Of a stretch of 64,000 nucleotides of DNA, positions 22,758-33,973 are shown piece by piece (positions within the stretch are counted from its first letter, which is position 1; the number at the start of each line of letters is the position of its first letter). The translations under genes were made by a program, and so were the position numbers. The stretch comes from Streptomyces althioticus. Lineage in GTDB: Bacteria; Actinomycetota; Actinomycetes; Streptomycetales; Streptomycetaceae. The stretch is taken from assembly GCA_014649355.1 (NCBI GenBank), contig BMSW01000005.1, positions 62,001 through 126,000 on the forward strand, in the 5' to 3' direction. The notes under the pieces are model-generated. The model had not been told where the DNA came from. It saw nothing but the letters and a program-made list of their open reading frames with translations, and made no database searches.

Positions 22758-24377
22758 ATGGGGAAGCGAACGAGGACCCGCGCCGCCACTGACCGCGGGC
22801 AGTACTCAGTTGATGCCGAATGGTCCGAGGCGGACTTAGCCCTCTTACAGGAGCTGAAGAAGGCGGAAGCACTACTTCCGGACGACGCACCGCGGGCGCT
22901 GTTGTCCGTGCGCCTGTCGGTCCTCACCGACGACACGACGTCGCCCGTCCGGCAGGAACTGGATCTGCGCATGCTTGCCAGGAAGCGCGGCTGCCGAGTG
23001 GTCGGAGTAGCAAGCGACCTCAACGTCTCGGCGACGAAGGTTCCGCCGTGGAAGCGCAAGGAACTCGGGGACTGGCTGAACAACCGGGCCCCCGAATTCG
23101 ACGAGATCCTCTTCTGGAAGCTGGACCGCTTCGTACGTCGTCTCTCTGACCTCAGCACCATGATCGACTGGTGCTTGAAGTACGGGAAGAACCTTGTCTC
23201 CAACAACGACTCGATTGACCTGACCACGACGGCCGGGAAGATCATGGTCACGATCGTCGGCGGCATCGCGGAGATCGAGGCCGCCAACACCAGCACGCGC
23301 GTAGCGAGCCTCTGGGACTACACCAAGACACAGAGCGACTGGCTTGTGGGCAAGCCGGGGTACGGCTACAAGACGGCGGAGGACGAGAACGGCAGGGTCG
23401 TACTCGTCATCGACAAGGACGCGCACCGGGCGCTGCACTGGTGCCGCAAGGCCGCCATGCGGGACAAGCCTGCTTCCGCCCGGCGCATGGTCAAGGTCCT
23501 GGTGCGGGCGGGCCTCAGCGGACCAGGCCTGACGGCGTCCACACAGCTTCGCCGACTCAGGAACCCGGCACTCATGGGCTACCGCGTAGAAGAGGACAAG
23601 AACGGGGGCGTACGCCGCTCGAAGATCGTCTTTGGCAGCGACGCGAAGCCCATCCGCGTGGCAGACCCGATCTTCACCGAGGACGAGTTCAACAGCCTCC
23701 AAGAGGCCCTCGACCGCCGAGGCAAGAACCAGCCCACCCGGCGTCCGGATGGGGCAACGAAGTTCCTCGGTGTGCTGATGTGCCATGACTGCGGCTCGAA
23801 CATGACCGTGCAGAGGACCCGCGTCAAGGATCGGTCCTACTTGTACCTCCGGTGCGGCAAGTGCAAGGCCGGAGGCCACGGTGCTCCGAACCCAGATGAG
23901 ATCTACAGCAAGCTCGTCGACGACGTTCTGAGGGTTCTCGGGGACGAACCCGTCATGACACGCGAGTACCGGCAGGGCGCCGAGGCCCGCAAGGAACAAC
24001 GGCGCCTCGAACAGTCCATCACCTACTACATGACAGGGCTTGAGCCCGGAGGCCGCTTCACGAAGACGCGCTTCACCAAAGAGCAGGCTGAGAAGACACT
24101 GGACGACCTCATCAAGCATCTGGAGGCCATCGACCCCGAGTCGACCAAGGACCGGTGGGTGGCCGTGCACAACGGCAAGTCGTTCCGTCGCCACTGGGAG
24201 GAAGGCGGCATGGAGGCCATGGCCGCTGATTTACTCCGGGTCGGCGTGAAGTGCGTGATCAAGCGGACCAGGGTGAAGGGCGTACGCGCCCCACACATCC
24301 ACATGAAGCTGATGATCCCCAAGGACGTGCGGGACCGGCTGATACTCAAGGAAGACGACTTCGCGGAGGCCTTCTAG
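22758..24377 (+). CDS. int: Large serine integrase (site-specific recombinase)
   Basis: A 539-aa large serine recombinase. The catalytic domain (~30-175) has the nucleophile in VRLSVLTDDTTSPVRQ, then FDEILFWKLDRFVRR and VSNNDSIDLTTTAGK. The helix IMVTIVGGIAEIEAANT follows, then a recombinase domain (~200-330). A zinc-ribbon pair C-x2-C ... C-x2-C is seen in MCHDCGSNM and RCGKCKAGG near 355-380, and a coiled-coil segment lies in 400-460. This architecture drives unidirectional attP x attB integration. I start at the ATG at 22758 (MGKRTRTRAATDRG); a GTG at 22701 is in frame. The gene appears intact. Its likely target is the 3' end of the neighbouring radical-SAM gene. Confidence 0.93.
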   Translation: MGKRTRTRAATDRGQYSVDAEWSEADLALLQELKKAEALLPDDAPRALLSVRLSVLTDDTTSPVRQELDLRMLARKRGCRVVGVASDLNVSATKVPPWKRKELGDWLNNRAPEFDEILFWKLDRFVRRLSDLSTMIDWCLKYGKNLVSNNDSIDLTTTAGKIMVTIVGGIAEIEAANTSTRVASLWDYTKTQSDWLVGKPGYGYKTAEDENGRVVLVIDKDAHRALHWCRKAAMRDKPASARRMVKVLVRAGLSGPGLTASTQLRRLRNPALMGYRVEEDKNGGVRRSKIVFGSDAKPIRVADPIFTEDEFNSLQEALDRRGKNQPTRRPDGATKFLGVLMCHDCGSNMTVQRTRVKDRSYLYLRCGKCKAGGHGAPNPDEIYSKLVDDVLRVLGDEPVMTREYRQGAEARKEQRRLEQSITYYMTGLEPGGRFTKTRFTKEQAEKTLDDLIKHLEAIDPESTKDRWVAVHNGKSFRRHWEEGGMEAMAADLLRVGVKCVIKRTRVKGVRAPHIHMKLMIPKDVRDRLILKEDDFAEAF

Positions 24378-24418
24378 GGTCCGTCTTCAAAGATCATCGG
24401 GTGGTGGATCATGGCGGC

Positions 24419-24740
24419 GTGATTCGCCGCCATGAACTCACCGATCAGAAGTGGGAGTTGCCCGCTCCGCTGATACCGCGGGCCGCTACGGGACGGCCTC
24501 GGGTGCCAGACCGCCAGGTCATCAACGGGATGGCCTACAAGATCCGCACCGGCATCTCGTGGCGTGACCTGCCCGAACGCTACGGGCCTTGGCAGACGAA
24601 CCGGACGATCACACCCTCGGCCGATCCCGAGGCGGACCGACTACCAAGATCCACCTCGCCTGCGACGGCAAAGGCCGTCCTCTGGCCCTCCTCGTCACAC
24701 CGTGCAGGGCCGTCATCGGGCGCCGATACCACTGAGCCCC
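24419..24740 (+). pseudogene. IS5-family transposase remnant
   Basis: From the GTG at 24419 the frame reads RRHELTDQKWELPAPLIP and GMAYKIRTGISWRDLPERYG, the DUF4096 N-terminal domain of IS5-type transposases. It breaks after GPWQT and, in another frame, resumes with TKIHLACDGKGRPLALLVTP, a segment that in intact copies lies ~60-80 residues further on. An internal deletion therefore removed part of the gene, and the C-terminal DDE half is missing. A perfect inverted repeat (24411-24433) overlaps the start codon. The sequence just after the integrase stop (24377-24400) may be the left IS end. Confidence 0.7.
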
Positions 24741-24768
24741 CTCCGGATCGAAGGGGGCTCTAGCAGGT
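24741..24768. terminator. Small hairpin after the transposase remnant
   Basis: AGCCCCCT and AGGGGGCT arms with a CCGGATCGA loop. It could stop transcription leaving the integrase side. Confidence 0.5.
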
Positions 24769-24800
24769 GCGAAGAGGCTTCAGGCAAGCTCCGAGAGCCC

Positions 24801-24986
24801 TCAGACCCACTCCACCTCAGAATGGATGGTCGAGGCCCCTCCCGGGCACGGCAGAGGCGTACAAGGCCCACTCTGCTGCGCCGACTGCCGAAGGCTCGAA
24901 GCCCCGACAGCAGCCAACGCAGCCGCCACCTCGTCCTCACTCGCCCCCACCAGGGCATCCATCACCCGAACGAGTGCGTCACTCAT
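24801..24986 (-). CDS. Small ORF directly after the radical-SAM stop
   Basis: 61 codons (MSDALVRVMDALVGASEDEV...). The ATG starts one base beyond the TGA of the radical-SAM gene, a spacing typical of translational coupling. The first ~30 residues look protein-like and acidic-helical; the rest is poor. It lies inside the element, so it would be element-derived. It may also be chance, or a truncated gene. Confidence 0.3.
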   Translation of the reverse strand: MSDALVRVMDALVGASEDEVAAALAAVGASSLRQSAQQSGPCTPLPCPGGASTIHSEVEWV

Positions 24987-24987
24987 C

Positions 24988-26952
<1,965 letters not shown>

Positions 26953-27056
26953 CTCGCGAACCTTCGTGTGGGGTGACTGCTGGTCCCCCGGGCCGATGCC
27001 TCAGGGGCGGGTGACCATCCAGCCTAACCCGCCCGGAGGGGTCTCCCGTACGGCGC

Positions 27057-28634
27057 TCAGAACGGGAACGCCCGGCTGATCGAGCTCCACGCCTCGGGCA
27101 GCGCCTCCTCGGCGACCCGGGCGCGGTGCGCCTCACCGGCGTGCAGCACCCCGTACGTGAAGTCGCTCTCCCCCGCCGCGTGCGCCACGGCGGCCAGCTC
27201 GCGCAGGGTGCGACGGGCCATGACGCTGTCCTGGTGGTCGCCGAGCAGGCCCTGCAACGCCTTCATGTCCCTGACCGCCTCCTCGGCCGGCCCGCCCAGC
27301 GCGGGGACGGCGGTCTCGGCGGCGTACCTCGTGCGCTTGGTCTTCTTGCGCGCCTCGTGCAGCGCGGTGTCGCGCTCCGTGCCGGGCGGCAGCTCCAGCG
27401 CGTGCTCCACCAGTCCGGCGAGCTTGCGGAAGTCCTTGGCGACGGCCTTGGCGAGGACCTTGTCCGGGCGGGCGGCGGCCTTCTTGCGCAGGGGCGGCCC
27501 TTCCAGCAGGGCGTCCAGGGTGTCGAGGAGGGCGAGGTGACGGCGTGAGTCGAGGATGGCGACGAGTTCATGGTGGGCGCCCTTGTGGCGGGCCTCGGAC
27601 CAGGCGGCGAGGCGCTCGGCGACCGGGCCGGTGACCTGGTCGGCGGGGAGCCGGCCGAGGGCCTGGGTGAGGCGTTCGGCGAGGACCTCCTGGTCGCGGT
27701 CCTTGCCCAGCTCGGCGGCCAGCCACTTCAGGTCGGCGGCGACCGGGTCGGTGTCCGCGCGGTCGAGGACGGCGCGGAAGCTGCGGAAGGTGCTGCGCAG
27801 CCTCCGGGTGGCGACCCGCATCCGGTGCACGGCGTCGGGGACGTCCTGCCGCACGGCGGGGTCCAGCTCGACGAGGGCGTCGCGCTGGGCGCGGACGTAG
27901 GCGAGGACGTGGTCGCCCGCGGTGACGGGGGTGCCGTCCGGGCGGGGGCGGTGCTTGTGCCGGGGTGCGGCCTCGGGCGCGGTCGCGGGGGGTGTGCGGG
28001 CGGCGGCCTGGTGCGCGGGGGATCCGGCGGCCGGGGCGGGCTCGGTCTCGGCGAGGGCGCGGGCCAGCTTCGAGGACGACGACGAGGGCCGTACGCCTGC
28101 CTTTCTCAGCCTTTTCTCCACCTTGTCGAGGAAGGCCGGGTCGCCGTCGTCGGCCAGCTCCACCTCGATCTCGGTCCAGCGGGCCTCTCCTCCCCCGCCG
28201 GTGAGGCGTTCGGCGTGCACGGTGTCGACGCTGACCTCGGCGAGCAGCCGGTCCTGGTCGTCGAGGAGGTGCCGGACGTCGCGGTCGGAGCGGAGGCGGA
28301 CCACGGGCCGCAGTTCGCGGTCGCGGACGCGGGAGCGGACCAGGGCGGCGAGTTCGTCCGGGAGGGTGTCGGAGAGCGGGGCGCGGATTTCGTCGCGCAC
28401 GCCGGGGGCGACGGGGAACTTGAGGTGCCAGCCGGCGTCGGCGCCTCCGGTGCGGCGGCGCAGGGTGACGGAGGACGCGGCGAGACGCTGGTCGGCGGTG
28501 TCGTGGTAGGTGGCGTCGAGGTGGGTGACGCCCCGGCCGCGCACGGACGCGACGCCGGGGACGCGGGTCAGGTCGGGCAGAGCGGCGTCGTCGGACTCGT
28601 ACTTCCGCTCGATCTCGCGCTTGGTGTCCGCCAT
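27057..28634 (-). CDS. CYTH and CHAD domain protein
   Basis: A 525-aa protein. Residues 1-200 are a CYTH domain, with EIERKYES supplying the ExExK triphosphate/metal motif, followed by many Arg/Lys residues of the tunnel. Residues ~225-520 are a CHAD domain: an all-helical, His/Arg-rich region with VHRMRVATRRLRSTFRSF and HEARKKTKRTRYAAE, which binds polyphosphate. Fusion proteins of this kind act on or bind inorganic triphosphate and polyphosphate. The central linker (~200-225) is Ala/Pro-rich. It starts at the ATG at 28634. It follows the rodA terminator and precedes the radical-SAM gene by ~100 bp. Confidence 0.93.
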   Translation of the reverse strand: MADTKREIERKYESDDAALPDLTRVPGVASVRGRGVTHLDATYHDTADQRLAASSVTLRRRTGGADAGWHLKFPVAPGVRDEIRAPLSDTLPDELAALVRSRVRDRELRPVVRLRSDRDVRHLLDDQDRLLAEVSVDTVHAERLTGGGGEARWTEIEVELADDGDPAFLDKVEKRLRKAGVRPSSSSSKLARALAETEPAPAAGSPAHQAAARTPPATAPEAAPRHKHRPRPDGTPVTAGDHVLAYVRAQRDALVELDPAVRQDVPDAVHRMRVATRRLRSTFRSFRAVLDRADTDPVAADLKWLAAELGKDRDQEVLAERLTQALGRLPADQVTGPVAERLAAWSEARHKGAHHELVAILDSRRHLALLDTLDALLEGPPLRKKAAARPDKVLAKAVAKDFRKLAGLVEHALELPPGTERDTALHEARKKTKRTRYAAETAVPALGGPAEEAVRDMKALQGLLGDHQDSVMARRTLRELAAVAHAAGESDFTYGVLHAGEAHRARVAEEALPEAWSSISRAFPF

Positions 28635-28658
28635 GTACCGAATCTAGTCGCCCTGGGT

Positions 28659-28683
28659 GCGGAGCGGCAGTGGGCCGCTCCGC
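28659..28683 (-). terminator. Terminator after rodA
   Basis: Perfect 10-bp arms GCGGAGCGGC/GCCGCTCCGC with an AGTGG loop, 22 nt past the rodA stop. It closes the mre-PBP2-rodA unit. Confidence 0.75.
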
Positions 28684-28705
28684 GCCGGTGAGGCGGTGCC
28701 CGGTG

Positions 28706-29908
28706 TCAGGCGGACATGGGGCGCTGCATCCGGATCGACTGGAGCAGCCCTATGGCCAGCCACACCGCGAACATCGAGGAGCCGCCGTAGGACACGAACG
28801 GCAGCGGCAGACCGGTGACCGGCATGATGCCGAGGGTCATGCCGATGTTCTCGAAGGTCTGGAAGGCGAACCAGGCGACGATGCCCGCCGCGACGATCGT
28901 GCCGTAGAGGTCGGTGGTGTCGCGGGCGATGCGGCAGGCGCGCCACAGGATGATGCCCAGCAGGCCGATGATCAGCGCGCCGCCGACGAAGCCCAGTTCC
29001 TCGCCGGCGACCGTGAAGACGAAGTCGGTCTGCTGCTCGGGGACGAACTGGCCGGTGGTCTGCGAGCCCTGGAAGAGGCCGGAGCCGGTCAGGCCGCCGG
29101 AGCCGATGGCGATGCGGGCCTGGTTGGTGTTGTAGCCGACGCCGGCCGGGTCGAGCTCCGGGTTGGCGAACGCGGCGAAGCGGTTGATCTGGTACTCGTC
29201 GAGGATCCCGAGCTGCCAGACGGTGATCGCGCCGGCCGCCCCCGCGCCGAGCAGGCCGAAGATCCAGCGGTTGGAGGCCCCGGAGGCGAGCAGCACGCCG
29301 AGCACGATGATGACCATCACCATGACCGACCCGAGGTCGGGCATGAGCATCACGATCAGCATCGGCACGACGGCGAGGCCGAGCGCCTGGAGCACCGTGC
29401 GGTGGTCGGGGTAGGGCTTGTCGCCCGCGTCGACCCGTGCCGCCAGCAGCATCGCCATGCCCAGGATGATCGTGATCTTCACGAACTCCGAGGGCTGGAG
29501 GGAGAAGCCGCCGGGCAGCTTGATCCAGGAGTGGGCGCCGTTGATCGTGGAGCCCAGCGGGGTGAGCACCAGCAGGATCAGGAACACCGAGGCGCCGTAC
29601 AGCAGGGGGACCGCCGTGCGCAGCCCGCGGTGGCCGAGCCAGATGGCGCCGATCATCAGGGCGACGCCGATGCCGGTGTTCAGCCAGTGCCGGACCAGGA
29701 AGTAGTACGGGTCGCCCTGGTTCAGCTCGGTGCGGTTGCGGGTGGCCGAGTAGACCAGCAGCGAGCCCAGCAGGGACAGGGCGAGCCCCGCGAGCAGTAT
29801 CGGCCAGTCCAGCCGGCGGGCCAGGCCGTCGCGGGCGAACACCCGCGTCCAGCCGGCCCGCTCGGGTCCGTACCCGGAGACCTGGAAGCTGTTGACGCCG
29901 CCGGTCAT
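28706..29908 (-). CDS. rodA: Rod-shape SEDS glycosyltransferase RodA
   Basis: A 400-aa SEDS-family protein. The true start is the ATG at 29908 (MTGGVNSFQVSGYG), which overlaps the upstream PBP2 stop in an ATGA (29905-29908); the longer open frame is antisense-like noise. About ten membrane helices carry family signatures such as GAHSWIKLPGGFSLQPSEF and NRWIFGLLGAG. SEDS proteins polymerise peptidoglycan from lipid II and pair with a class-B PBP, here the coupled PBP2 gene. In Streptomyces, Mre-associated synthesis mainly serves aerial hyphae and spore walls. Confidence 0.95.
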   Translation of the reverse strand: MTGGVNSFQVSGYGPERAGWTRVFARDGLARRLDWPILLAGLALSLLGSLLVYSATRNRTELNQGDPYYFLVRHWLNTGIGVALMIGAIWLGHRGLRTAVPLLYGASVFLILLVLTPLGSTINGAHSWIKLPGGFSLQPSEFVKITIILGMAMLLAARVDAGDKPYPDHRTVLQALGLAVVPMLIVMLMPDLGSVMVMVIIVLGVLLASGASNRWIFGLLGAGAAGAITVWQLGILDEYQINRFAAFANPELDPAGVGYNTNQARIAIGSGGLTGSGLFQGSQTTGQFVPEQQTDFVFTVAGEELGFVGGALIIGLLGIILWRACRIARDTTDLYGTIVAAGIVAWFAFQTFENIGMTLGIMPVTGLPLPFVSYGGSSMFAVWLAIGLLQSIRMQRPMSA

Positions 29909-32235
29909 GACGCCGTCCTCTCCGGGCGTGCCGCGCGCGGCCGGGGTGCACGGCGGCGCGGGTGTCCCCCGCCGCGGCCGGGGCCGCCGCCCCGCCGTCG
30001 TCCGCGGCGGGTGTCGCGGTTGGTGTTCTCCGGCGACGGGGTCGTGCCCGCCTGCTGCGGGTCGGCCGGGTCGTCGCCCTGCGGGGTGGTGGCCTCGCCG
30101 TCCGGGGAGGGCGAGGGACGGAACTCCTTGGCGAAGTCCTTGGCGATCTTCGGCGAGGTGATGGTGCCGTCCGTGCGGACCTTGGGGAGGGTCTTCTGCG
30201 GCTTGGGCAGCAGCGCCTTCTTGTTGTCGATCTCGCCGTCCTCGGACACGCCGTAGAGGGCGTTGTAGATGTTGCGCACGGCGGGGCCCGAGGCGCCGGA
30301 ACCGGTACCACCCTGGGAGATCGTCATCACGATCGAGTAGTCCTCGGTGTAGGTGGCGAACCACGAGGTGGTCTGCTTGCCGTACACCTCGGCCGTACCG
30401 GTCTTGGCGTGCATCGGGATCTTGTCCTGCGGCCAGCCCCCGAACCGCCACGCGGCCGTACCGCGGGTGGCGACTCCCTCGAGGGCTTCGTCTATCTGCT
30501 TGAGCGTCTTCTTCGACGTGGGCAGCTTGCCGTGCGCCTTGGGCTCGATCTCCCTGACCGTCTTGCCGTCGGGGCTGATGACGGCCTTGCCGACGGTCGG
30601 GTCGTACAGCGTGCCGCCGTTGGAGATGGCCGCGTAGATGGTGGCCATCTGGATCGGGGTGACGAGCGTGTCGCCCTGGCCGATGGAGTAGTTCACCGAG
30701 TCACCGGCGCGCAGCCGGTTGCCTTCGAGGCAGTTCTCGTAGGCGATCTGCTCGGCGTAGCTGCCGCCCTTCTTGCCGTACTTGCACCAGGCGTCCTTGT
30801 TGGCCTTCCAGTAGTCGGCCTTCCACTGGCGGTCGGGGACGCGGCCGGTGACCTCGTTGGGCAGGTCGATGCCGGTCTCCTCGCCGAGGCCGAACTGGTG
30901 GGCGGTCTTGTAGAACCAGTCGTTGGCGTTCTTCTTCGGCTTGTTGCCGCCGTCGCGCTTCCACTCCTCGTGGGAGAGGGCGTAGAAGACGGTGTCGCAG
31001 GAGACCTCGAGCGCCCGGCCGAGGCTGATCGGGCCGTGGTTCTGCGACTCGAAGTTCTTGAAGACCTGGCCGCCGATGGAGTACGCGCTGGAGCAGTTGT
31101 AGGGGCCCTCGAAGGAGTAGCCGGCCTTGATGGCGGCGGCCGTCGGGATCACCTTGAAGATGGAGCCGGGCGCCGACAGGCCCTGGATGGCGCGGTTCAG
31201 CAGCGGGTAGTTGGACTTGGTGCCGGTGAGCTGGGCGTAGTCCTTGGCGGAGATGCCGCCGACCCAGGCGTTGGGGTCGTAGGTCGGGTTGGAGGCCATG
31301 GCGACGACGCGGCCGGTCTTCGCCTCCATGACGACGACGGCGCCGGAGTCGGCCTCGTAGTTCCGCCCGGTGTTGCGGTCGTGCTGCTTGCGGGCCTCCT
31401 TCATCGCCTCGTTCAGCTCGTACTCGGCGATGCGCTGCACGCGGGAGTCGATGCTGGTGACGAGGTTGGCGCCGGGTTCGGCCGGGTCGGCCTTGGCCTG
31501 GCCGAGGACGCGGCCGAGCTTGTCGACCTCGTAGCGGGTGACGCCGGCCTTGCCGCGCAGCTGCTTGTCGTACTGCCGCTCCAGGCCGGAGCGGCCGACC
31601 ATGTCGGAGCGCAGGTAGGGCGAGTCGGTGTCCTGGGCCTGCTGGATCTCCTCGTCGGTGACCGGGGAGAGGTAGCCGAGGACCTGGGCGGTGTTGGCCT
31701 TGCCGGGGCTCGGGTAGCGGCGCAGTGCCTGGGGCTCGGCGGTGATGCCGGGGAAGTCCTCGGCGCGCTCGCGGATCTGCAGGGCCTGCTTGGGGGTGGC
31801 CTCGTCGGTGATGGGGATCGGCTGGTACGGCGAGCCGTTCCAGCAGGGCTGGGGGGTCTCGGCGTTGCACAGCCGGACCTTCATCATGACGTCCTCGGGC
31901 TTCATGCCGAGGACGCCGGCCAGCTTGGTGAGGACCGCCTTGCCGTCGTCCTCCATCTTCATGAGGTCCGTGCGGGAGGCGGAGACGACCAGCCGCGTCT
32001 CGTTGTCCGCGAGGGGCACGCCTCGGGCGTCGAGGATGGAGCCGCGCACGGCGGGCTGGACGACCTGCTGCACGTGGTTGCCGGAGGCCTCCTTGGCGTA
32101 CTGGTCGCCCTCACGGATCTGGAGGTACCACAGCCGCCCGCCGAGGGTGCCGAGCAGGGAGATGACGAGGACCTGGATGACGACGAGCCGGACCTGGACG
32201 CGTGTGCTGCGGCCGGTCTCGGGGATGTTGGTCAC
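29905..32235 (-). CDS. Penicillin-binding protein 2 (class B transpeptidase)
   Basis: A 776-aa bitopic protein. I start it at the GTG at 32235 (VTNIPETGRST), which has GGAGGA at good spacing. A single membrane helix lies at ~17-38 (LVVIQVLVISLLGTLGG), followed by the dimerisation domain. The transpeptidase domain has SAPGSIFK (SxxK near 353), YSIGQGD in the SxN position and AKTGTAEVYG (KTG near 612). It cross-links glycan strands made by RodA. The last ~100 residues are an unusual cytologically unassigned tail, first acidic-Pro then very Arg/Gly-rich. It overlaps rodA by 4 nt and lies 114 bp downstream of mreD. Confidence 0.95.
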   Translation of the reverse strand: MTNIPETGRSTRVQVRLVVIQVLVISLLGTLGGRLWYLQIREGDQYAKEASGNHVQQVVQPAVRGSILDARGVPLADNETRLVVSASRTDLMKMEDDGKAVLTKLAGVLGMKPEDVMMKVRLCNAETPQPCWNGSPYQPIPITDEATPKQALQIRERAEDFPGITAEPQALRRYPSPGKANTAQVLGYLSPVTDEEIQQAQDTDSPYLRSDMVGRSGLERQYDKQLRGKAGVTRYEVDKLGRVLGQAKADPAEPGANLVTSIDSRVQRIAEYELNEAMKEARKQHDRNTGRNYEADSGAVVVMEAKTGRVVAMASNPTYDPNAWVGGISAKDYAQLTGTKSNYPLLNRAIQGLSAPGSIFKVIPTAAAIKAGYSFEGPYNCSSAYSIGGQVFKNFESQNHGPISLGRALEVSCDTVFYALSHEEWKRDGGNKPKKNANDWFYKTAHQFGLGEETGIDLPNEVTGRVPDRQWKADYWKANKDAWCKYGKKGGSYAEQIAYENCLEGNRLRAGDSVNYSIGQGDTLVTPIQMATIYAAISNGGTLYDPTVGKAVISPDGKTVREIEPKAHGKLPTSKKTLKQIDEALEGVATRGTAAWRFGGWPQDKIPMHAKTGTAEVYGKQTTSWFATYTEDYSIVMTISQGGTGSGASGPAVRNIYNALYGVSEDGEIDNKKALLPKPQKTLPKVRTDGTITSPKIAKDFAKEFRPSPSPDGEATTPQGDDPADPQQAGTTPSPENTNRDTRRGRRRGGGPGRGGGHPRRRAPRPRAARPERTAS

Positions 32236-32349
32236 GCTGCTTCCTCCCCTCTCAGAGCGCGTGCGTGCGGATGGTGACGAGTGGTGAACGACCGGCCGGT
32301 GGACGCGCGTTCCAGCCGCGTTCACCCGTACCGGTGAAGTTTTTGGAGG

Positions 32350-33018
32350 TCACAGGCGCTTGACCCCCTTGATGCGTCCGGCGCGGGCCGAGCGGGCGCG
32401 GGCCGCCCTGACCCGCAGGCCGTTGCGCTGGCCGCCGATGCGCAGGCCGGTGCCGCCGGACAGCCAGCCCGAGGAGATGTCCCCGGACGTGCCGGAACTG
32501 GTCTCGGCGAGCGGGTCGTTCTCGGCGCGCCGTGCCAGGGCCATCACGCCCGGCACCACGAAGGGCGCGAGCAGCAGGTCGTACAGGGCGGCGGTGAACA
32601 GCAGGCTGCTGAGGCCGACATGACGGGCCGCGGTGTCCCCGACGAGGGCGCCGACGCCTGCGTAGAGCAGGGTGGAGCCGACGGCGGCGGCGACCACGAC
32701 GAGCATCGGTCCGGCTGCCGTCTTCACCTGCCCGCTCTCGGGTTTGACGAGTCCGGCGAGGTAGCCGATGACGCACAGCACGAGGGCGTAGCGCCCGGCG
32801 GCGTGGTCGGCGGGCGGGGCGAGGTCGGCGAGGAGGCCGGCGGCGAAGCCGACGAGGGCGCCGCCGACGTGGCCGTAGACCAGGGCGAGTCCGAGGACGA
32901 CGAGCAGCAGCAGGTCGGGCACGGCGCCGGGGAGGTGGAGGCGGGCGAGGACGCTCACCTGGAGGACGAGGGCGACGACGATCAGCGAGCTGGAGAGCAG
33001 GATCCGGTTGACGCGCAT
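32350..33018 (-). CDS. mreD: Rod shape-determining protein MreD
   Basis: A 222-aa membrane protein beginning MRVNRILLSSSLIVVALVLQ, with about five helices and the conserved pattern around LLADLAPPADHAAGRYALV. The C-terminal ~50 residues are cytoplasmic and strongly basic (RAARARSARAGRIKGVK), longer than in many MreD proteins. MreD links MreC and PBP2/RodA in the elongation complex. It lies 13 bp downstream of mreC. Confidence 0.93.
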   Translation of the reverse strand: MRVNRILLSSSLIVVALVLQVSVLARLHLPGAVPDLLLLVVLGLALVYGHVGGALVGFAAGLLADLAPPADHAAGRYALVLCVIGYLAGLVKPESGQVKTAAGPMLVVVAAAVGSTLLYAGVGALVGDTAARHVGLSSLLFTAALYDLLLAPFVVPGVMALARRAENDPLAETSSGTSGDISSGWLSGGTGLRIGGQRNGLRVRAARARSARAGRIKGVKRL

Positions 33019-33031
33019 GGGGTGACAGCTC

Positions 33032-33973
33032 CTACTGCTCTTGCTGGTCGGGACCGCCGGCGGGCGCCGACGGCGTGACGGTCACGGTCACGGTCGGCGT
33101 AGGGGTCGGCTTGGGCTTCGCGGGCAGCACCGTGTCGCGGGGGTCCTTCTTCGGCGACTGGACGACGACGCCGACCACGTCCAGCTTGCTGAAGTTGACG
33201 AACGGCGTGACGTACAGGGTGCGGGTCAGGTCGCCGCCGGAGGGGTCGACGCGGGAGACGACGCCGACGGGGACGCCCGGCACGAACGGCTTGTCGGCCT
33301 GCGAGCCGAAGGTGACCAACCGGTCGCCCTTCTTGACCTCGGCCTTGCCGTTGAGCAGTTCGACGCGCAGCGGGCGGTCGCCCTGGCCGGAGGCGAAGCC
33401 GAGTTCGTCGCCGGCCTCCATGCGGGTGCCGACGGTGAAGTCGGGGTCGCTGGCGAGCAGCACGGTGGCGGTGCTCGGTCCGACGGTGGTGACGCGGCCG
33501 ACCAGGCCGTCGCCGTTGAGGACGGTCATGTCGCGCCGGATGCCGTCGTCGGCGCCGGCGTCGATGGTGATGGTCCAGGAGAAGCCCTGGGCCGCTCCTA
33601 TGGCGATGACCTGGGCGCCCTTGATGCCGTACTGGCCCTTGCCGGCGACGCCGAGCAGCTTGTCGAGCTGCTTGAGGCGGCTGCGGCTGCGGTCGTCACT
33701 GCCGAGTTCGGCCTTGAGCGCCGCGTTCTCCCGCTCCAGCTGGGCGAGCCGGTCGTGGCGGTCGCCGGACTCGCGGACGGCGGTGACGGCGTTGCCGATC
33801 GGGTCGACCGCGCCGGACACGCCGTTCTCGATCGGGCCGAAGACCGACGCCGCCGCCTGGCGGGCACCGTCGACCGGCGAGTCCTCCCCGCCGCGGATGT
33901 CCACCGTGATCAGCGCGAACGCGATGGCGATCAGCAGCACCAGGAGCAGCCGGCTCTCTTTCGTGTCCCTCAC
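33032..33973 (-). CDS. mreC: Rod shape-determining protein MreC
   Basis: A 313-aa protein: N-terminal membrane anchor (LLLVLLIAIAFALITVDI), a coiled coil at ~65-100 (DRLAQLERENAALKAELG), then the beta-rich MreC core with VIAIGAAQGFSWTITIDAG and GLVGRVTTVGPSTATVLL. The last ~35 residues form a Thr/Pro/Val-rich tail. It is the periplasmic-side scaffold of the Mre complex. A strong terminator separates it from mreB, so mreCD-PBP2-rodA can be expressed apart from mreB. Confidence 0.95.
   Translation of the reverse strand: MRDTKESRLLLVLLIAIAFALITVDIRGGEDSPVDGARQAAASVFGPIENGVSGAVDPIGNAVTAVRESGDRHDRLAQLERENAALKAELGSDDRSRSRLKQLDKLLGVAGKGQYGIKGAQVIAIGAAQGFSWTITIDAGADDGIRRDMTVLNGDGLVGRVTTVGPSTATVLLASDPDFTVGTRMEAGDELGFASGQGDRPLRVELLNGKAEVKKGDRLVTFGSQADKPFVPGVPVGVVSRVDPSGGDLTRTLYVTPFVNFSKLDVVGVVVQSPKKDPRDTVLPAKPKPTPTPTVTVTVTPSAPAGGPDQQEQ

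Noticed and set aside
29962..32277. 771-codon plus-strand open frame opposite PBP2
   Set aside because: It is a shadow of the PBP2 frame, with Val/Gly/Asp/Leu composition and no motif.
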